DNA of 64,000 nucleotides from Candidula unifasciata (GCA_905116865.2 CAJHNH020006935.1:207390-271389), one strand, 5' to 3'. Shown: positions 40,840-52,280, counted from the stretch's first letter. A program made the numbers and translations. Notes: generated by a model from the letters alone, not told the origin.

Positions 40840-41685
40840 TCCCATAATTTATTTCAAGTGCGAGTAGTCACTGGTCAAACATGGGCTTCCTAGGTTAGGG
40901 AAGGAATTGGGCAGTAAATGACCCAAATACAAACAATAAAACAAGCAATATGGTCAGTTTATAACCCTTTATCAGCACTGACCCGAGTTTAATCTTTTAA
41001 GTTATTTCCCTTTCAGAAAATTTAAAACTGCTGCCGTTGTAAACTTATGCAAAGTAAAAGGTGACGGGTCAAAAGTACGAAAGGTTATTTGTTTTATGGA
41101 GCACCATATCTCCAAGTTTTATAGATTCCTGGCTACCCCAGTGAAGCTGAAAGACAATGTGGTGAGATAAAGGAGACGTAAAGAGATTTAGTCCTGACTG
41201 CGTGTGTGTTCGCGCGCTAGAACGGGAGTATAGAAAAGTACACCAAAATCAATAATTTTGGAAAGGATTGGGGAGGTGAGGAGACCGGTGGTAGTTCGGG
41301 TCAACAGTTCAAGCTGATTGGAAGAGAAAAGAATGTGCATTAAGTAACATCATCGGGCTATGGTACAAAAGGGCAAAAGGGCACACGGTTCGTTTTAATG
41401 TATTAGAAGATTCCAAGCGTGTGTCGGATGAATGATAGCCGTTGCTTGGCATCTCCTGATGATGTAGACACAATAAGAGTAATAGACAAAGGAAACAGAA
41501 GTTTGGTTCTTCTGATCTTGCAATGGACACAACGTCTGTTTCTTTTGTCAGGATATGCATAGAACAAGCACTAACAACTCAAGCAAACAAGAGATTTCAA
41601 GTATCTAGTGAGCATAATTTCATCCAGTGGGGGAAAAATTGAAGCAGAGGTAAAACACAAGTGTAATAAGAAAATCAAATCATTG
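40840..41685. other. No gene recognised
   Basis: Anonymous; no coding signal. Confidence 0.45.
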
Positions 41686-41690
41686 GACAT

Positions 41691-41985
41691 CCCCGTGTGG
41701 ATTCCGGGACCCTATTGTGGGGGAAAACACGAATAGACCCACTGCCTTCCCAAATAGCATGTCGTAAGAGTCGGCTAATTTGGAAGCTTCTTTCGAAATC
41801 GGAGTATATCTACCTGAGAAGCAAGGAACAAACAATCTGCATACATTAAAGTTAGATCTGTTAAACAGATGTGCACACAACACTCAAGTCTTGGAATAAG
41901 ACTAAAGTCTAGAGGTGGACAAACAACCAGAACTTTTCGCTAGAGTTTACAGCCGGTGAATGCGAAAAAAAAGAAGAAGAAACAA
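41691..41985 (+). mobile_element. SINE-B copy with GAA-rich end
   Basis: ccccgtgtggattccgggac ... tagacccactgcc ... gcatgtcgtaagag ... gtttacagccggtgaatgcg, then aaaaaaaagaagaagaaa. Confidence 0.85.
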
Positions 41986-42080
41986 TGAAAAACATAATAA
42001 TAATAATAAAAAGAAGAAAAAGGGACAGACAGACAGAAAGACAGACAGACGACATACAAGACAGACAGACTTATTCTTAA

Positions 42081-42191
42081 ATCTTCTTCTTCTTCTTCTT
42101 CTTCTTCTTCTTTTTCTTCTTCTTCTTTTCTTCTTCTTCTTCTTCTTCTTCTTCTTCTTCTTCTTCTATTTCTTCTTCTTCTTCTTCTTCC
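42081..42191. repeat. (TTC)n microsatellite
   Basis: About 110 bp of ttc with a few interruptions, preceded by cagacagacag repeats near 42025-42065. Confidence 0.95.
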
Positions 42192-42565
42192 ACTTCCTCG
42201 TTATCATGTTCATCATTTGTTTCATATTCTCGAATCTTCTTCTTCCTAGCTTCAACAACCCATAGTTTACCTTTTTAGCTTTGACTTTTAAACTGCAAGG
42301 GTCATTGGGTGGAGACTTAGACATACAGGCCAACCTTCCAGCATTTCATGGGACAAACATGTGGTGGACAACCCTTATCGATAGCAAACAGTTTCAGCCA
42401 ATACTCAGTGCAATAGCTGCGTATCCTAGCAACAGCAGAAGCTGCGGAATGGAGAAGACATTCGTGATGGTCAAGCGTTTGTCTCCTGGACTGTTGATTC
42501 CCCGATAAGATCCTGACATGTCCTACAGTTTGTGGTAAGTAGCTTAACATACCGATCCTTGACAG

Positions 42566-42835
42566 CCGTGGTTGCGCAGTGGCTAGAAGGCTGCCTGTTG
42601 CTCGGGGGTCTTTAGTTCGAATACGTACAGAGGCGTGGATTCAAATTACTGAGATTGTTGACGAGGTTTTCTTATTCATCTTCTTCTTCTTTCTTTCTTT
42701 CTTTCTCTCTTTCCCTCCTCCTGAGAAGTAAAGGCGGCCGGAGTGAAGTTGACCACATCTTCACCGAGTGCCGATTTGTCTATAAAATATAGCTCTAGCC
42801 CAATATACTCAGTAAGCCTGAAGATGTGGAAAAGA
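42566..42835 (+). mobile_element. SINE with SINE-A tail and a third tRNA head
   Basis: Head tggttgcgcagtggctagaa (A box) and agttcgaatacg (B box), then a (TTC/TTTC) run, then the SINE-A tail gaagtaaaggcggccggagt...accacatcttcacc...ctataaaatatagctctagcc. Confidence 0.75.
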
Positions 42836-42867
42836 ACCCTTTGTGTACTCTACTGTAGTTACTGTCT

Positions 42868-42995
42868 TGTCGGCGTCTGCAGTTCAGGCGTTGCGAACGC
42901 GCTTCACTGTGCCGAGGTTCCAAGTTCCCTCCCAACTGCAGGCGATTTAGAAGCAGACAATCGAGCGTTAGTTTCGACAGTGGTAGCCCGTTTTT
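42868..42995 (+). mobile_element. SINE-E fragment
   Basis: gtcggcgtctgcagttcagg...gttgcgaacgcgcttcactg...ttagtttcgacagtggta. Confidence 0.7.
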
Positions 42996-43107
42996 TTTCT
43001 TTTTCTTATGGCCGTTTTAATATCCTTCTGCTTCTTCTTTCGTTCGCTTGAAACAAATTATTTGTAACTGCAATGCTGTCTCTAGTAAGAACTTCACTGT
43101 ATTTTGT

Positions 43108-43500
43108 AATTAGCTTAGCGACCCGTAAAGTTTGACTTGCACCAATGTTTCTCTTGACCAGACGTTTTGTTTGGAAACGTTGTATCTAAGACAGTCTTGG
43201 AGTATGTGATCAGTTGTGTCAGGTGTCAAGCCAGAGGTACATATAACTGATTTGCCAATCTTAAATTGTGTGTACACCTGGTTGCCAAGTCGAATGTGTC
43301 CTGTTCTAAGGCGTAGAATAAAAACTTGATCTGATCTGTCCATAAAATGGTAATCGTCTTGTGTCAGTTTTGGTGGCTTTCTGATTGATTTGATTATTCT
43401 TTTCTTTTTTCTCTTGGTTAGAGACTGGTACGTCAGGTTGTACTTCAGTTGCACCTTCCTTAACTAGTTTTATCAGTTCTTTTATTTCCGGTAACTCCAC
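43108..43500 (-). pseudogene. LINE C-terminus with RNase H end and Cys motif
   Basis: Minus strand 43500-43110, two overlapping frames. ELIKLVKEGATEVQPDVPVS is the end of an RNase H domain (the position of AD-x-LAK-x-GA). It is followed by TQDDYHFMDRSDQVFILRLRTGH, RLGNQVYTQFKIGKSVIC and TPDTTDHILQDC, the conserved tail of invertebrate LINEs of the I/jockey-like group that carry RNase H. The usual C-x-C-G knuckle is reduced to C-T-S-G. A frame change lies near 43400. Only the 3-prime end is present. Confidence 0.75.
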
Positions 43501-43707
43501 AGTGGGAGAGTATCCATTGTATAACTAACTACCTTATACCGGGTGCCTAGTTCAGATAGTAGTGTCGGATACCAGGCAATTTTCCAGACTCGAGTGCCTG
43601 AAGTACAGCTTTTGCATCTTTCAGGAAAACGACTGCTTTTTAAATATACCCAGTATATAGTAGTTAGTTTTAATACTGATAACAATTATTTATCGAAACA
43701 GCTCTTC

Positions 43708-43980
43708 GGTGTGGGTTCCGGGCTGTGGAGAACAAAGAATACACCCACTGTTCCCCCCCCCCCCGGGTCTCTCAAGCATGATGTCATAGAAAGCGACAAA
43801 GTAGGAGTGTTTCCTTTTAAATTGAGACTGCATCTGCCCGAAAAGCAAGGGACCAACAGAACGGATAAGCCAGATCTGTAATACAAATGCTCACGCACAA
43901 CTGAAGTTCTTGGTCAAGACCAAAGTCCAGAAGTGGACGAACAACGATAACTTTCAGCCGAGGTTGAACCTACACGGGAA
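43708..43980 (+). mobile_element. SINE-B copy
   Basis: gtgtgggttccgggctgtgg ... cacccactgttcccc ... catctgcccgaaaagcaagg ... gtagacgaacaacg-type end. No GAA run here. Confidence 0.8.
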
Positions 43981-44004
43981 ATTGATTGATTTAAAAGTCA
44001 GTGG

Positions 44005-44452
44005 TCGGCGTGTGTGGCTAAGGCGTTGCGCGCGCGCTTCCTATTGCGTTCGATCCTAGATGCGGGCCTTTCGCCTTGGGTTGGTCTTGACAGTGGTATC
44101 GAGAAGCCCGCCGTCCAGAAAGCAATGGCAAACTACCGGACGTAAATCTGCCTAGAAAAACCACAACATCCAATGCGGGGGTTGGGTTTGTTTGTTTTAG
44201 TATCCAGAAGCCATGAGTTGTTAACCCTTAGGCTCGGTATTATGGATATCGCAACCCTTCGGTCTTGATTTCATTGTGAATACCGTAAATCTGGGAGAAA
44301 TGTGGCTTTTCTGCCTACCCCCGGGAATGAACCCGGACCACAAGGAGTTCGTCACCCAGTCACCGCGTAATCCGGTTTGGCCAACTACGCTAGAGAGCCG
44401 GGCAGGGGATTGGGTGTGCAATGTCCTATAAAAGATACGCAACTAACAACTT
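44005..44452 (+). mobile_element. SINE-E copy split by a SINE-D insertion
   Basis: Left part 44005-44190 (ggtcggcgtgtgtggctaag, gcgttcgatcctag B box, ccacaacatccaatgcgggg). Right part after 44408 (attgggtgtgcaatgtccta), homologous to the end at 40470-40510. The insert is listed separately. Confidence 0.75.
44205..44405 (-). mobile_element. SINE-D inserted in SINE-E
   Basis: Reverse-oriented SINE-D; the similar ggggttgggt / ggggattgggt on the two sides is a candidate target duplication. Confidence 0.75.
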
Positions 44453-44734
44453 AAAAGTCAATGAACTATACATAGTACATATTTAACCGCAAGCTGAGAA
44501 AGCTACACAAATAGTAAGGACCCAATTAATCACAGGTTGTTTTCCGATAATTTCCTGTGCTATGGAATATTCTTCATTTCGTGTTGGGCTTTTGCCCTTT
44601 GCATGATAAGTTCGTGATAACAACAAATACGGTAATTATGAAATAAAATTGAGCTTATCAAAGGCGCAGAACCTGCAATTTCTCCTCCGGGCTCCCATTA
44701 GGGCCGTAGGTGGGGAGGGTGGGGGGTTAACCAC

Positions 44735-44972
44735 TAACAAGCATGTCTTAAAAGGCCGCTGATTAGGGCTGTTTCCTTCGAACTCAAGAGTGCATCTGCC
44801 TGAGAGTTTAGGAACCAACAGTCTGTGTTCAAATAAGCCAGACATGTGAAACGGATTTGCACGCGAAACTCAAGTTCTGGAACGAGACCAAAGTTCATAG
44901 TGGACGAACAACCATAAATTTCCACATGGGTTTACAGTCGGTGAACTCTAAGAAGAACGAAGAAGAAGAATG
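44735..44972 (+). mobile_element. SINE-B copy with GAA-rich end
   Basis: gcatgtcttaaaaggccgct ... catctgcctgagagtttagg ... gtttacagtcggtgaactct followed by aagaagaacgaagaagaaga. Confidence 0.85.
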
Positions 44973-44977
44973 AATAA

Positions 44978-45135
44978 AGTTCAACCCCACTAGGGCGATA
45001 AACACCCAATGACACAAAGTGCCACATTTCGGATGAGAATCGCCTGGGCGCAAGTCCCAGAAACCAAGTGCAACCGATTGGTTATTTAGAGCCACCTGGC
45101 AACAGCCGCAGGTGGGCTTTACAATAACGAAAAAT
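44978..45135 (+). repeat. Repeat C copy
   Basis: gttcaaccccactagggcga ... cacaaagtgccacatttcgg ... ggtgggctttacaataac. Confidence 0.8.
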
Positions 45136-45214
45136 TGCATCCTATGTTGAGACGTTTTTTTAAGTGGTTGAAAAGAGGGGGGAGGGGAGAAGGTAGGTAG
45201 GTAGTTGTACCCAA

Positions 45215-45415
45215 CCAGGACATCACACAAGCGATAAACACCTCGTGACACAAAGTACCACCATGCGGATGAGGATCACCCTTGGAGATGTCCCAGAAAT
45301 CCCTTTCAGCTGTTAGTGCATATATCATGCTAGGCAATATCTATGCCCCGGCGATATTCAGGGCCTTGGCACAAGCCAGGTGGGGCTTTAAAATAACAAA
45401 AAAAATGGCATACCA
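45215..45415 (+). repeat. Repeat C copy
   Basis: ccaggacatcacacaagcga ... caaagtaccaccatgcggat ... ccaggtggggctttaaaata. It ends just before the giant GAA tract. Confidence 0.8.
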
Positions 45416-45432
45416 CAAAGGGGCAACTCTCA

Positions 45433-45862
45433 AGGAAGAAGAAGAAGAAGAAGAAGAAGAAGAAGAAGAAAGAAGAAGAAGAAGAAGAAGAAGAAGAAGA
45501 AGAAGAAGAAGAAGAAGAAGAAGAAGAAGAAGAAAGAAGAAGAAGAAGAAGAAGAAGAAGAAGAAGAAGAAGAAGAAGAAGAAGAAGAAGAAAAAAAAGA
45601 AAAAAGAAGAAGAAGAAGAAGAAGAAGAAGAAGAAGAAGAAGAAGAAGAAGAAGAAGAAGAAGAAGAAGAAGAAGAAGAAGAAGAAGAAGAAGAAGAAGA
45701 AGAAGAAGAAGAAGAAGAAGAAGAAGAAGAAGAAGAAGAAGAAGAAGAAGAAGAAGAAGAAGAAGAAGAAGAAGAAGAAGAAGAAGAAGAAGAAGAAGAA
45801 GAAGAAGAAGAAGAAGAAGAAAAAGAAAAAGAAAAAGAAGAAGAAGAAAAAGAAGAAGTATA
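45433..45862. repeat. Giant (GAA)n tract, about 430 bp
   Basis: Nearly pure gaa for over 400 bp with a few extra A. Long Glu, Lys, Arg, Phe or Leu homopolymer frames across it are artefacts. It sits between repeat C and a LINE tail. Confidence 0.98.
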
Positions 45863-45869
45863 ACCTGAA

Positions 45870-46145
45870 CACGGAGAACTGGCTCGTAATCAGCATCTTG
45901 TCGCGAAAGGTGAAGTATTTTGGCTTGTCAAGCGCCATCGTGGTCTGGAAAGAGCGGCGGGGATAGAGAGTGTAGTTTCCCGAAAACAAGACATAAGCCG
46001 ACCTCCATGAACGTGGATACAAGAAATCGCAGATGCACTGGCAATGAAAGCACATAGGGTTGGAGAACTGACTAGAGAAATAGAGACTTTTAGGCGTGCC
46101 GTGAAGAGAGCGACATTGTGAAAGGACCTACTGAATGGTGATGAT
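45870..46145 (+). pseudogene. LINE C-terminal ORF tail
   Basis: In mixed frames: RKVKYFGL, KRHRGLERAAG-like, AMKAHRVGELTREIETFRRAVKRATL, then gaaaggacctactgaatggt. The same tail type as 30420-30690. The giant GAA tract lies immediately 5-prime. Confidence 0.6.
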
Positions 46146-46339
46146 GACTTTGCCATTCCAAAAGATCTCGACAAATAGGTCTAGAAGTCCGAAGGGAAAG
46201 AAGGATAAATCAGCCCAAAGATAATCCGATCTCTCCTGGGTAAATATTGCTCCAGACGAAGGTGGAGGTACTAATGGAGAAGGTAACGTATGAACACGAA
46301 AGGCAGGAGCACTCTTTCTACTAGAAAATCGATGGAAAT

Positions 46340-46990
46340 CAAATGAAATAAAATCTGGTACTAAACTTAACAAACAGCTCTGAGGTCAAATCGGTACTGC
46401 TGTGTGAAGCTGAAACACGGGAGAACAGCTAAAACAATTACAAATAAGCTACAAACATTTAGTTTTTAAGGATCCAGAAGCCATGAGTTGTTCCTTTAGG
46501 CTCGGTACTATGGATATCGCAACCTTTCGGCCTTAATTCCATGATTATTACCGTAAATCTGGGAGAAATGTGGCTTTTCTGGCTACCCCCTGGCGTGAAC
46601 CCGGACCACAAGGAGTTCGTCACCCGGTCACCGCGCAGTCCTCCGGTTTAGCCAACTACGCTAGCGAGCCTGGCAAACATTTAGTTAAATGGTGCCTGTA
46701 CAGAATATAAGAAACTAAATAATATTTTTTTTTAAATCATTAATGCAGAGCTCTGTGAGAGAACTAAACAAATTAAGTGAAACATGAAGTGAGGAAGGAC
46801 GCTGGCACCGGATAGGATACACCTTGAGAAAACCTGATAGTGATGTAGCTAGAAAGTCTTTGCAATGGAACCCACAGGGTCAAAGCAATGGAAAAAAAAA
46901 AAGGTCAAAATCACACGGAGAAGGAAATTAAAGAGTGAATATAAAAGTGAAGGCAAGACATGGGGTGATCTAAGTGCGGTGGCAAAGTAT
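46340..46990 (+). pseudogene. LINE C-terminal ORF tail interrupted by SINE-D
   Basis: Before the insert: a degraded RSVLLCEAET (for SVLLYGAETW). After it: INAELCERTKQ, RIGYTLRKPDSDVARKSLQWNPQG and KTWGDLSAVAK, mirroring 36018-36657. Poly-A/T insertions and shifts. The SINE at 46465-46674 splits it. Confidence 0.7.
46465..46674 (-). mobile_element. SINE-D inserted in a LINE tail, with 12-bp target duplication
   Basis: Flanked by aaacatttagtt at 46453-46464 and 46675-46686, identical. Reverse orientation: A box (reverse of 46652-46663) reads tagcgtagttgg, an exact TRGCNNAGYNGG match; B-box-like ggttcacgcc at 46592-46601. Confidence 0.9.
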
Positions 46991-47169
46991 AGGATGACCT
47001 AGCTTGGGCTGGTTGAGGACCTATGCTCCATTAGGGGATAAAGGTCAGAGAAAGAAGAATAAAGTTTGCCATTTCTTTCCAAATCTTTCGACGCTTCTAC
47101 GACACACTCAAGGTGGTCTGCTGCGAAATGTGAATGTAATGAAAGAGAACAAAGGCGGGGGTAGGAAGA

Positions 47170-47375
47170 TAGAATAGTAAACAGCACCGTGTTTTACCCC
47201 ATATAGCTTGGTCTCTCTCCACACAAAGGTTCGAACGAGCTACGTAGCTCCAGGGACAGCTCCCAGAGATCTCCGTAAAAATGTCACTCGTAAACTGAAC
47301 GGTAAAACGGTGAAACGAACCCACGACCTTCAGAGCACGAGGAAAATGACTTTACCACTTTTTAAAGGCGGACAT
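47170..47375 (-). mobile_element. SINE-H copy (reverse)
   Basis: gcttggtctctctccacaca ... gagctacgtagctccaggga ... cgaacccacgaccttcagag ... matches 62150-62410. Confidence 0.75.
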
Positions 47376-47379
47376 CCCC

Positions 47380-48000
47380 CCCCCCCCCCCCCCAATCTTG
47401 TTCTCTTGGGGCAGTCAAGAAGAAAGCATGAAATTGCAGCTCCCCAAGCGCCCTCGGCGAGGCACGGAAACATAATGTATGATAATTTATTTTCCTTTTC
47501 CCAGGTTCCGACTGTTTCCCGTGTGACGCAATAAAAGCACTGGCCGGCTTTACGCTGTTTTCCCGGGTTCGAGAAGTTGACCCTGACCTATGAACTTCTG
47601 TGTAGACTAATTAATTCCCTTGGGACGCAGTTATCGCCCCTTGGAGGATTTCTGATGACGGACTGGCCGTGTCTGGCTACAGTGAATCATTCCGGAGTGA
47701 CTTGGAGTGTTTTCACAGTTGTTCAAGTCCTTCTTGAATCTTCGTACCTTGTGAATTATACATTCAATAGTGTATACAAGAAATAGCCCCTTATTGTACA
47801 CCAGTCAGCTACCTCACAGCAAGGACTACACGTTTATTTATGGAAATAAGAGAACTATAAATTGGCAGTAAACTTGAAAAAAAAAATTTGCTTGAATGCA
47901 ACTTTTTTAAAGTGGACACACCTTCAATATTTCTAATGCGGGATGTACATTTTCGTAATATATTTACTTCCTTTCTTATCCTTACGTCCTTTTTAGGACG
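47380..48000. other. No gene recognised; poly-C at 47377-47393
   Basis: One ~17-bp C-run, otherwise anonymous. Confidence 0.5.
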
Positions 48001-48004
48001 TAAT

Positions 48005-48185
48005 TTTTTGTTATTTGAAGCCCCACTCTGGCGTTTGCCAGGGGCCGCAATATAGGCAGGCCATAAATATGGCCAATTGTCTGAACGCGGTTTCTGGGAC
48101 CTCTCCACGGTGAACCTCATCCGCATGTTGGCGCTTTGTGTCATCGGGTGTTTATCGCTTGTGTGATGTCCTGGTGGGGTAGAAA
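48005..48185 (-). repeat. Repeat C copy (reverse)
   Basis: gaagccccactctggcgttt ... ctttgtgtcatcgggtgttt ... ctggtggggtagaaattcat followed by tcattcattcat. Confidence 0.8.
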
Positions 48186-48214
48186 TTCATTCATTCATTC
48201 ATGCACATTTTCGT

Positions 48215-48372
48215 TATTTTGAAGCTTCCACCATGCCTGTTGCCGTGGGCCGCAATATAACATAACAGTTAAACGCGGTTTCCGGGACCTCTTCACGGGC
48301 GATCCTCATCGGTGGCACTTTGTATTACAGGGTGTTTGTCGCTCTGTGCGATGTGCTGGTGGGGTAAAAACT
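48215..48372 (-). repeat. Repeat C copy (reverse)
   Basis: tgggccgcaatataacataa ... ggtttccgggacctcttcac ... gtgctggtggggtaaaa. Same orientation as the copy just to its left. Confidence 0.8.
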
Positions 48373-48681
48373 TACTTTTAAAGTGAAACATACAGAGCAA
48401 CTAAAACGAACATTAATAATCTACAAAGCTGTTTTAACCGGTGCCTGTGCAGCATAAAAGAATCGTTTATAATCAATATATAATTAAATCGGATGAAATA
48501 ATCACTAATGCGGTAGATTTAAACTTAAAAACAGATGTTACAACAATGTGCCAGACGTTTCTTTAAGAGCCAATGCAGCGGCGGAGGTAGCAGCAGAAGG
48601 AGAAGAAGAAGAACAAGAAGAAGCATTTTTTTTTTTATCTCTCTCTTCTTTAGTCTCTTCAGAACCTCAGAGTATACGAAC

Positions 48682-48962
48682 CCCGTGTGGGTTCTGGGGT
48701 CCTATTATAGGGAAAACAAGAATAGACCCACTGCCTACCCAAAAGCATGTCGTAAGAGCCGACTAATTGGGAGCTTCCTTCCAAGTCGGAATGCATCTGC
48801 CTGAGAGGCAAGGAACCAGCAGTCTGCATACAAATAAGTCAGATCTGTAAAATGGATGCATACGCAACACTCTGGTTCTGGAACAGAACTGTAGTCCAGA
48901 AGTAGACGAACAACCAGAACTTTCCACTGGAGTTTACAGCTGGTGAACACGAAGAAGAAGAT
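48682..48962 (+). mobile_element. SINE-B, well preserved copy
   Basis: cccgtgtgggttctggggtc ... gcatgtcgtaagagccgact ... gaggcaaggaaccagcagtc ... gtttacagctggtgaacacg then aagaagaag. Confidence 0.9.
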
Positions 48963-49002
48963 ATATGAAATGAAAAAAATTATAACGAGAAGTGCGGCAT
49001 CC

Positions 49003-49262
49003 GTGGCTTAGGCGTTGCGAGTCCGACTCAGCATTCCAACGTACTGCGATCGAAACCCACTGCCGGCTGCGTGGATTTTTATCATGGTATGAGGCGTTGC
49101 AAGTCGAGCCAGCCCTAGATGGCTACCAGGATGGCTGTCCTGAGGAAGTAAAGACGGCCGGCGTAATACTGACCACATTACCCACCTAGTGCTAATGTAT
49201 AAATATGGATGCTCTTCCCATATGCCCGATGCACCTAGAGTGTAAAAAGGGGATAAAGAGAG
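49003..49262 (+). mobile_element. SINE-A-prime copy
   Basis: Head gcatccgtggcttaggcgtt and gcgatcgaaacccactgccg (A and B box region), then the tail gagccagccctagatggcta ... gtaaagacggccggcgtaat ... accacattacccacctagtg. Confidence 0.85.
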
Positions 49263-49317
49263 ATATTCGGGAGTTTTGATACTTTGATACATGTGGGTAC
49301 GGTCCCTCAGTCCAATA

Positions 49318-49455
49318 TATATATGTGTGTGTGTGTGTTGGGGGGGGGGGGGGGAAAGAAAATTGCGATACATGACGGGGAGGGGGGGGAGGGGTCTCTT
49401 AGTACAATTGTTGGTGAAGGTTGTGGTGGTGGGAAGGAGGGGGGGGGGGGGTTAA
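49318..49455. repeat. (TG)n and poly-G tracts
   Basis: gtgtgtgtgtgtg followed by a ~16-G run at 49339-49354 and another at 49439-49450. Confidence 0.9.
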
Positions 49456-49889
49456 AGGGTTAAGAGTACGGTGACCATAGGTCCCGTTTTCACCAGGACA
49501 TTCCCTTTGTTTAGGTGTGTCCCAGTCGTGCCGTCGGTACTAGGCCAGCAGTCCTGTTTTGGTATACCAGTCTAGGAAAGATCTGAAAGCGAACGAAAAG
49601 TATTTCAGCGAGCTTCGTTATTTTGTACATTAGTCCCATGTAGTCACTTCATAGTTAGAGCATATTTGTGTCTGTGTACTGTATTGTTCTTTATGTGCTG
49701 ATGAAGGCTAATCGCCGCAACGTCCTTTGTTTGTTTATTGTGATCGATTTTGTAAAGCTTACATAAACTGTTTGTTTTTTCTTACCAACTTTTTCTCTTC
49801 CCTATAATTTCCTAATCCTTTAAAAACATACAAATCTAGGAATTAGCTGGAGAATAGAACCTACAGGTCACTAACAACAGTAGACGAGA

Positions 49890-50215
49890 CAGGCTTTCGA
49901 ATACCAGCATTTGAGAGAAAGTAGCATAAGACCAATTCGAGATAATATTGACAGATCAAAAATGCAATGGTTCGGCCATCTAGTGAGAATGCAGCCAGAC
50001 CAGACTGCATATGATACTTTTTACAGTAGAATATCTGGGAGAAAGGCGAGAGGAAGACCAAGAAAGAGATGGATAAATGGTATAGATGAAACCTGCAATA
50101 AGAAGAAAAAATCCGTCACTCAAGCCAACTCAGGAAGCGCAAGACAAAAACAGAAAACCACGACACTGGGTTACAACCTGTTAACAGTGAGACGACAACA
50201 ACAACAACAAAAGAT
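49890..50215 (+). pseudogene. LINE C-terminal ORF tail
   Basis: Frame from 49911: RDNIDRSKMQWFGHLVRMQP, then GRKARGRPRKRWINGIDETC, ending near a (CAA)n run at 50199-50210. The QWFGH-(L/V)-VRM ... GRPR-(K/R)-RW-(I/L) tail is typical of endonuclease-reverse transcriptases. The (CAA)n may be the element's own 3-prime tail. Confidence 0.8.
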
Positions 50216-50859
50216 AGAACCTACAATTTTATCTGCAGACATAAAAAGATTTTATAATTTTAGTTACTTTAAATGCCTGAATGTACTGATAAGCATTTTC
50301 ATTGCAGCGTGTGCAATTTTTTTTTCCCTGTGCAATTAAATAGAGTATCGTTTCGCTTATTTCTTGGCAACAATGGATCGGCTTATAATCATAACATTTT
50401 CGTGACCTGTTCACGTTTCCCGGCCCATCTACACACTTTCTCAGTTTGACCTAGGTTAGAGGGGTGTCACGTTGTACTGCTTTTTTTCGAAAAGAGTCTC
50501 TTATGTAATCTATTCTCGGGCTGTGGGTAGGGGGTTTGGGTTAGGGCCAGTTGGAGATGTTCTGGGGTCGTTGGAAGCTGTGTCGTCATGTAGTATAGAA
50601 CCACAGCCGGGCTCCAACAGTAAAGGAGGTGGTGTACATAATACAACGCAAGAAAACGTGACACTTCTTCGACGTAGAAGAGTCTAAGAAAGTTTGAATG
50701 ACAGGTCAGCCAGTATGTAGATGGGCCGGGAAAGGTGAACTGGGACCCATTTTCCAGCTAGTAATCAACTTTTCCACCCCAGAGACTAGAAAATATAAAA
50801 TAAAGGTGGGAAGGTGTGTGTGTGTGTGTGTGTATGGGGGGGGGTGTTATCCGACTTGC

Positions 50860-51248
50860 TGGGGATGTCCTCTTTTCAGCTCAAAATATATAATAGGATG
50901 TCCCTTTTCAGCTCTAAATAATAGTAGGATGTCCCCTTTTCAGCTCAAAATATTAGTTGGATGTCCCCTTTTCAGCTCTAAATATTAGTAGGATGTCCCG
51001 ACTTTTCAGCTCTAAATATTAGTAGGATGTCCTCTTTTCAGCTCAGAATAATAATAGGATGTCCACTTTTCAGCTCAAAATATTAGTTGGATGTCCCCTT
51101 TTCAGCTCTAAATAATAATAGGATGTCCCATTTTCAGCTCAAAATATTAATAGGATGTCCCCTTTTCAGCTCAAAATAATAATAGGATGTCCCATTTTCA
51201 GCTAAAAGATAATAAGAGAATGTCCAGTTTCCAGCTCAGAATATTATT
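50860..51248. repeat. Minisatellite, 31-32 bp unit, about 12 copies
   Basis: Unit aggatgtccccttttcagct followed by c(a/t)aaatattagt. Confidence 0.95.
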
Positions 51249-51254
51249 ATCCCC

Positions 51255-52000
51255 CTAGCGGTCAAGAATTTTCAAGGCTTCGACGCCTGTGGAAGAACCT
51301 ACATTTGGTAACCACGCATACTACATCTGTCAAAACTGAAAAATAGCCTCTTCCTCCCCTCCCCCCCCCCACCTCCCGCGCCCTAACCAGCTAGCCGTGA
51401 CCACATTAATAATCCAATTACACAGCTGCCCCCATTCCAGGTTGTTTTTCTTCCATTCACGGTCACGTCTGTGGTTTTTACCACCAGGGATAAGATGGTA
51501 TTTTTGGCACGAGTAATCAATTACCAAGGCGCCGTAACGTTACGTGGGCACGCCATTCTTTGCCTCCTGTCATACCTTGCTCTGTGAGCTCTTTGTTTAA
51601 ACTGACCGCTGTCCGTGGGAACTTAATAGCCCCGGGGATGCCTGAACTATGCGTTTTGTTCTGGAACTTTCGCTCCAGTCGACTGGTATGTGCGGCGATG
51701 TATGTTTACACCCTGAGCTGTTAACTGTAGCCTGCTGGAAATGTTTTGGATAAGACATTAATATTTGAAAACAAATGACCCGGCTAGGTACTTTTCCGTT
51801 TGTTCACCCCCAGTTCGGGAAACTCACAGATTTTGTGGGGGAGTTCCCAGGAAAGTGCAACAAAATTAACTGGAGGGGGATGTGGGAGGAAAAAAAGGGT
51901 GGGGGGGGGGTGGGGCTAGAAATTGGACTTAATGTGTGTTAATTTCACACCCTAACGCACCTATACTATTGAATTTTCCCGGAAACTTCATAGGGAATCT
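51255..52000. other. No gene recognised; C and G runs
   Basis: C-run at 51361-51370 and G-run at 51900-51913. No coding signal. Confidence 0.5.
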
Positions 52001-52195
52001 TAGCGTCCCCGATATGGGGTGAGCAAAACAGAGAAGGAACCACAGCTATAACCATGAACACCTCGTCCCCCCTCCTCCCCCGCCCCCGCTCTCCATTTTG
52101 AACGGTCGGTTAACCATAGGGGCGCTGGCATTGCAACGTCAGATGGTACCCGGTGCGGGAAATTTTTTTTATAGCCCCCCCTCCCCCCTACCCTG

Positions 52196-52249
52196 TGGGG
52201 GGGGGGGGCGGGTGGCAGGACGACGGACACACACGCAATTTTTTGACGC

Positions 52250-52280
<31 letters not shown>

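Noticed and set aside
43543..43881. 112-codon + ORF
   Set aside because: Crosses a poly-C run and a SINE-B; no domain.
45282..46055. Long ORFs of poly-Glu/Arg/Lys (+) and poly-Phe/Leu/Ser (-)
   Set aside because: Translations of the (GAA)n tract in different frames; no unique sequence.
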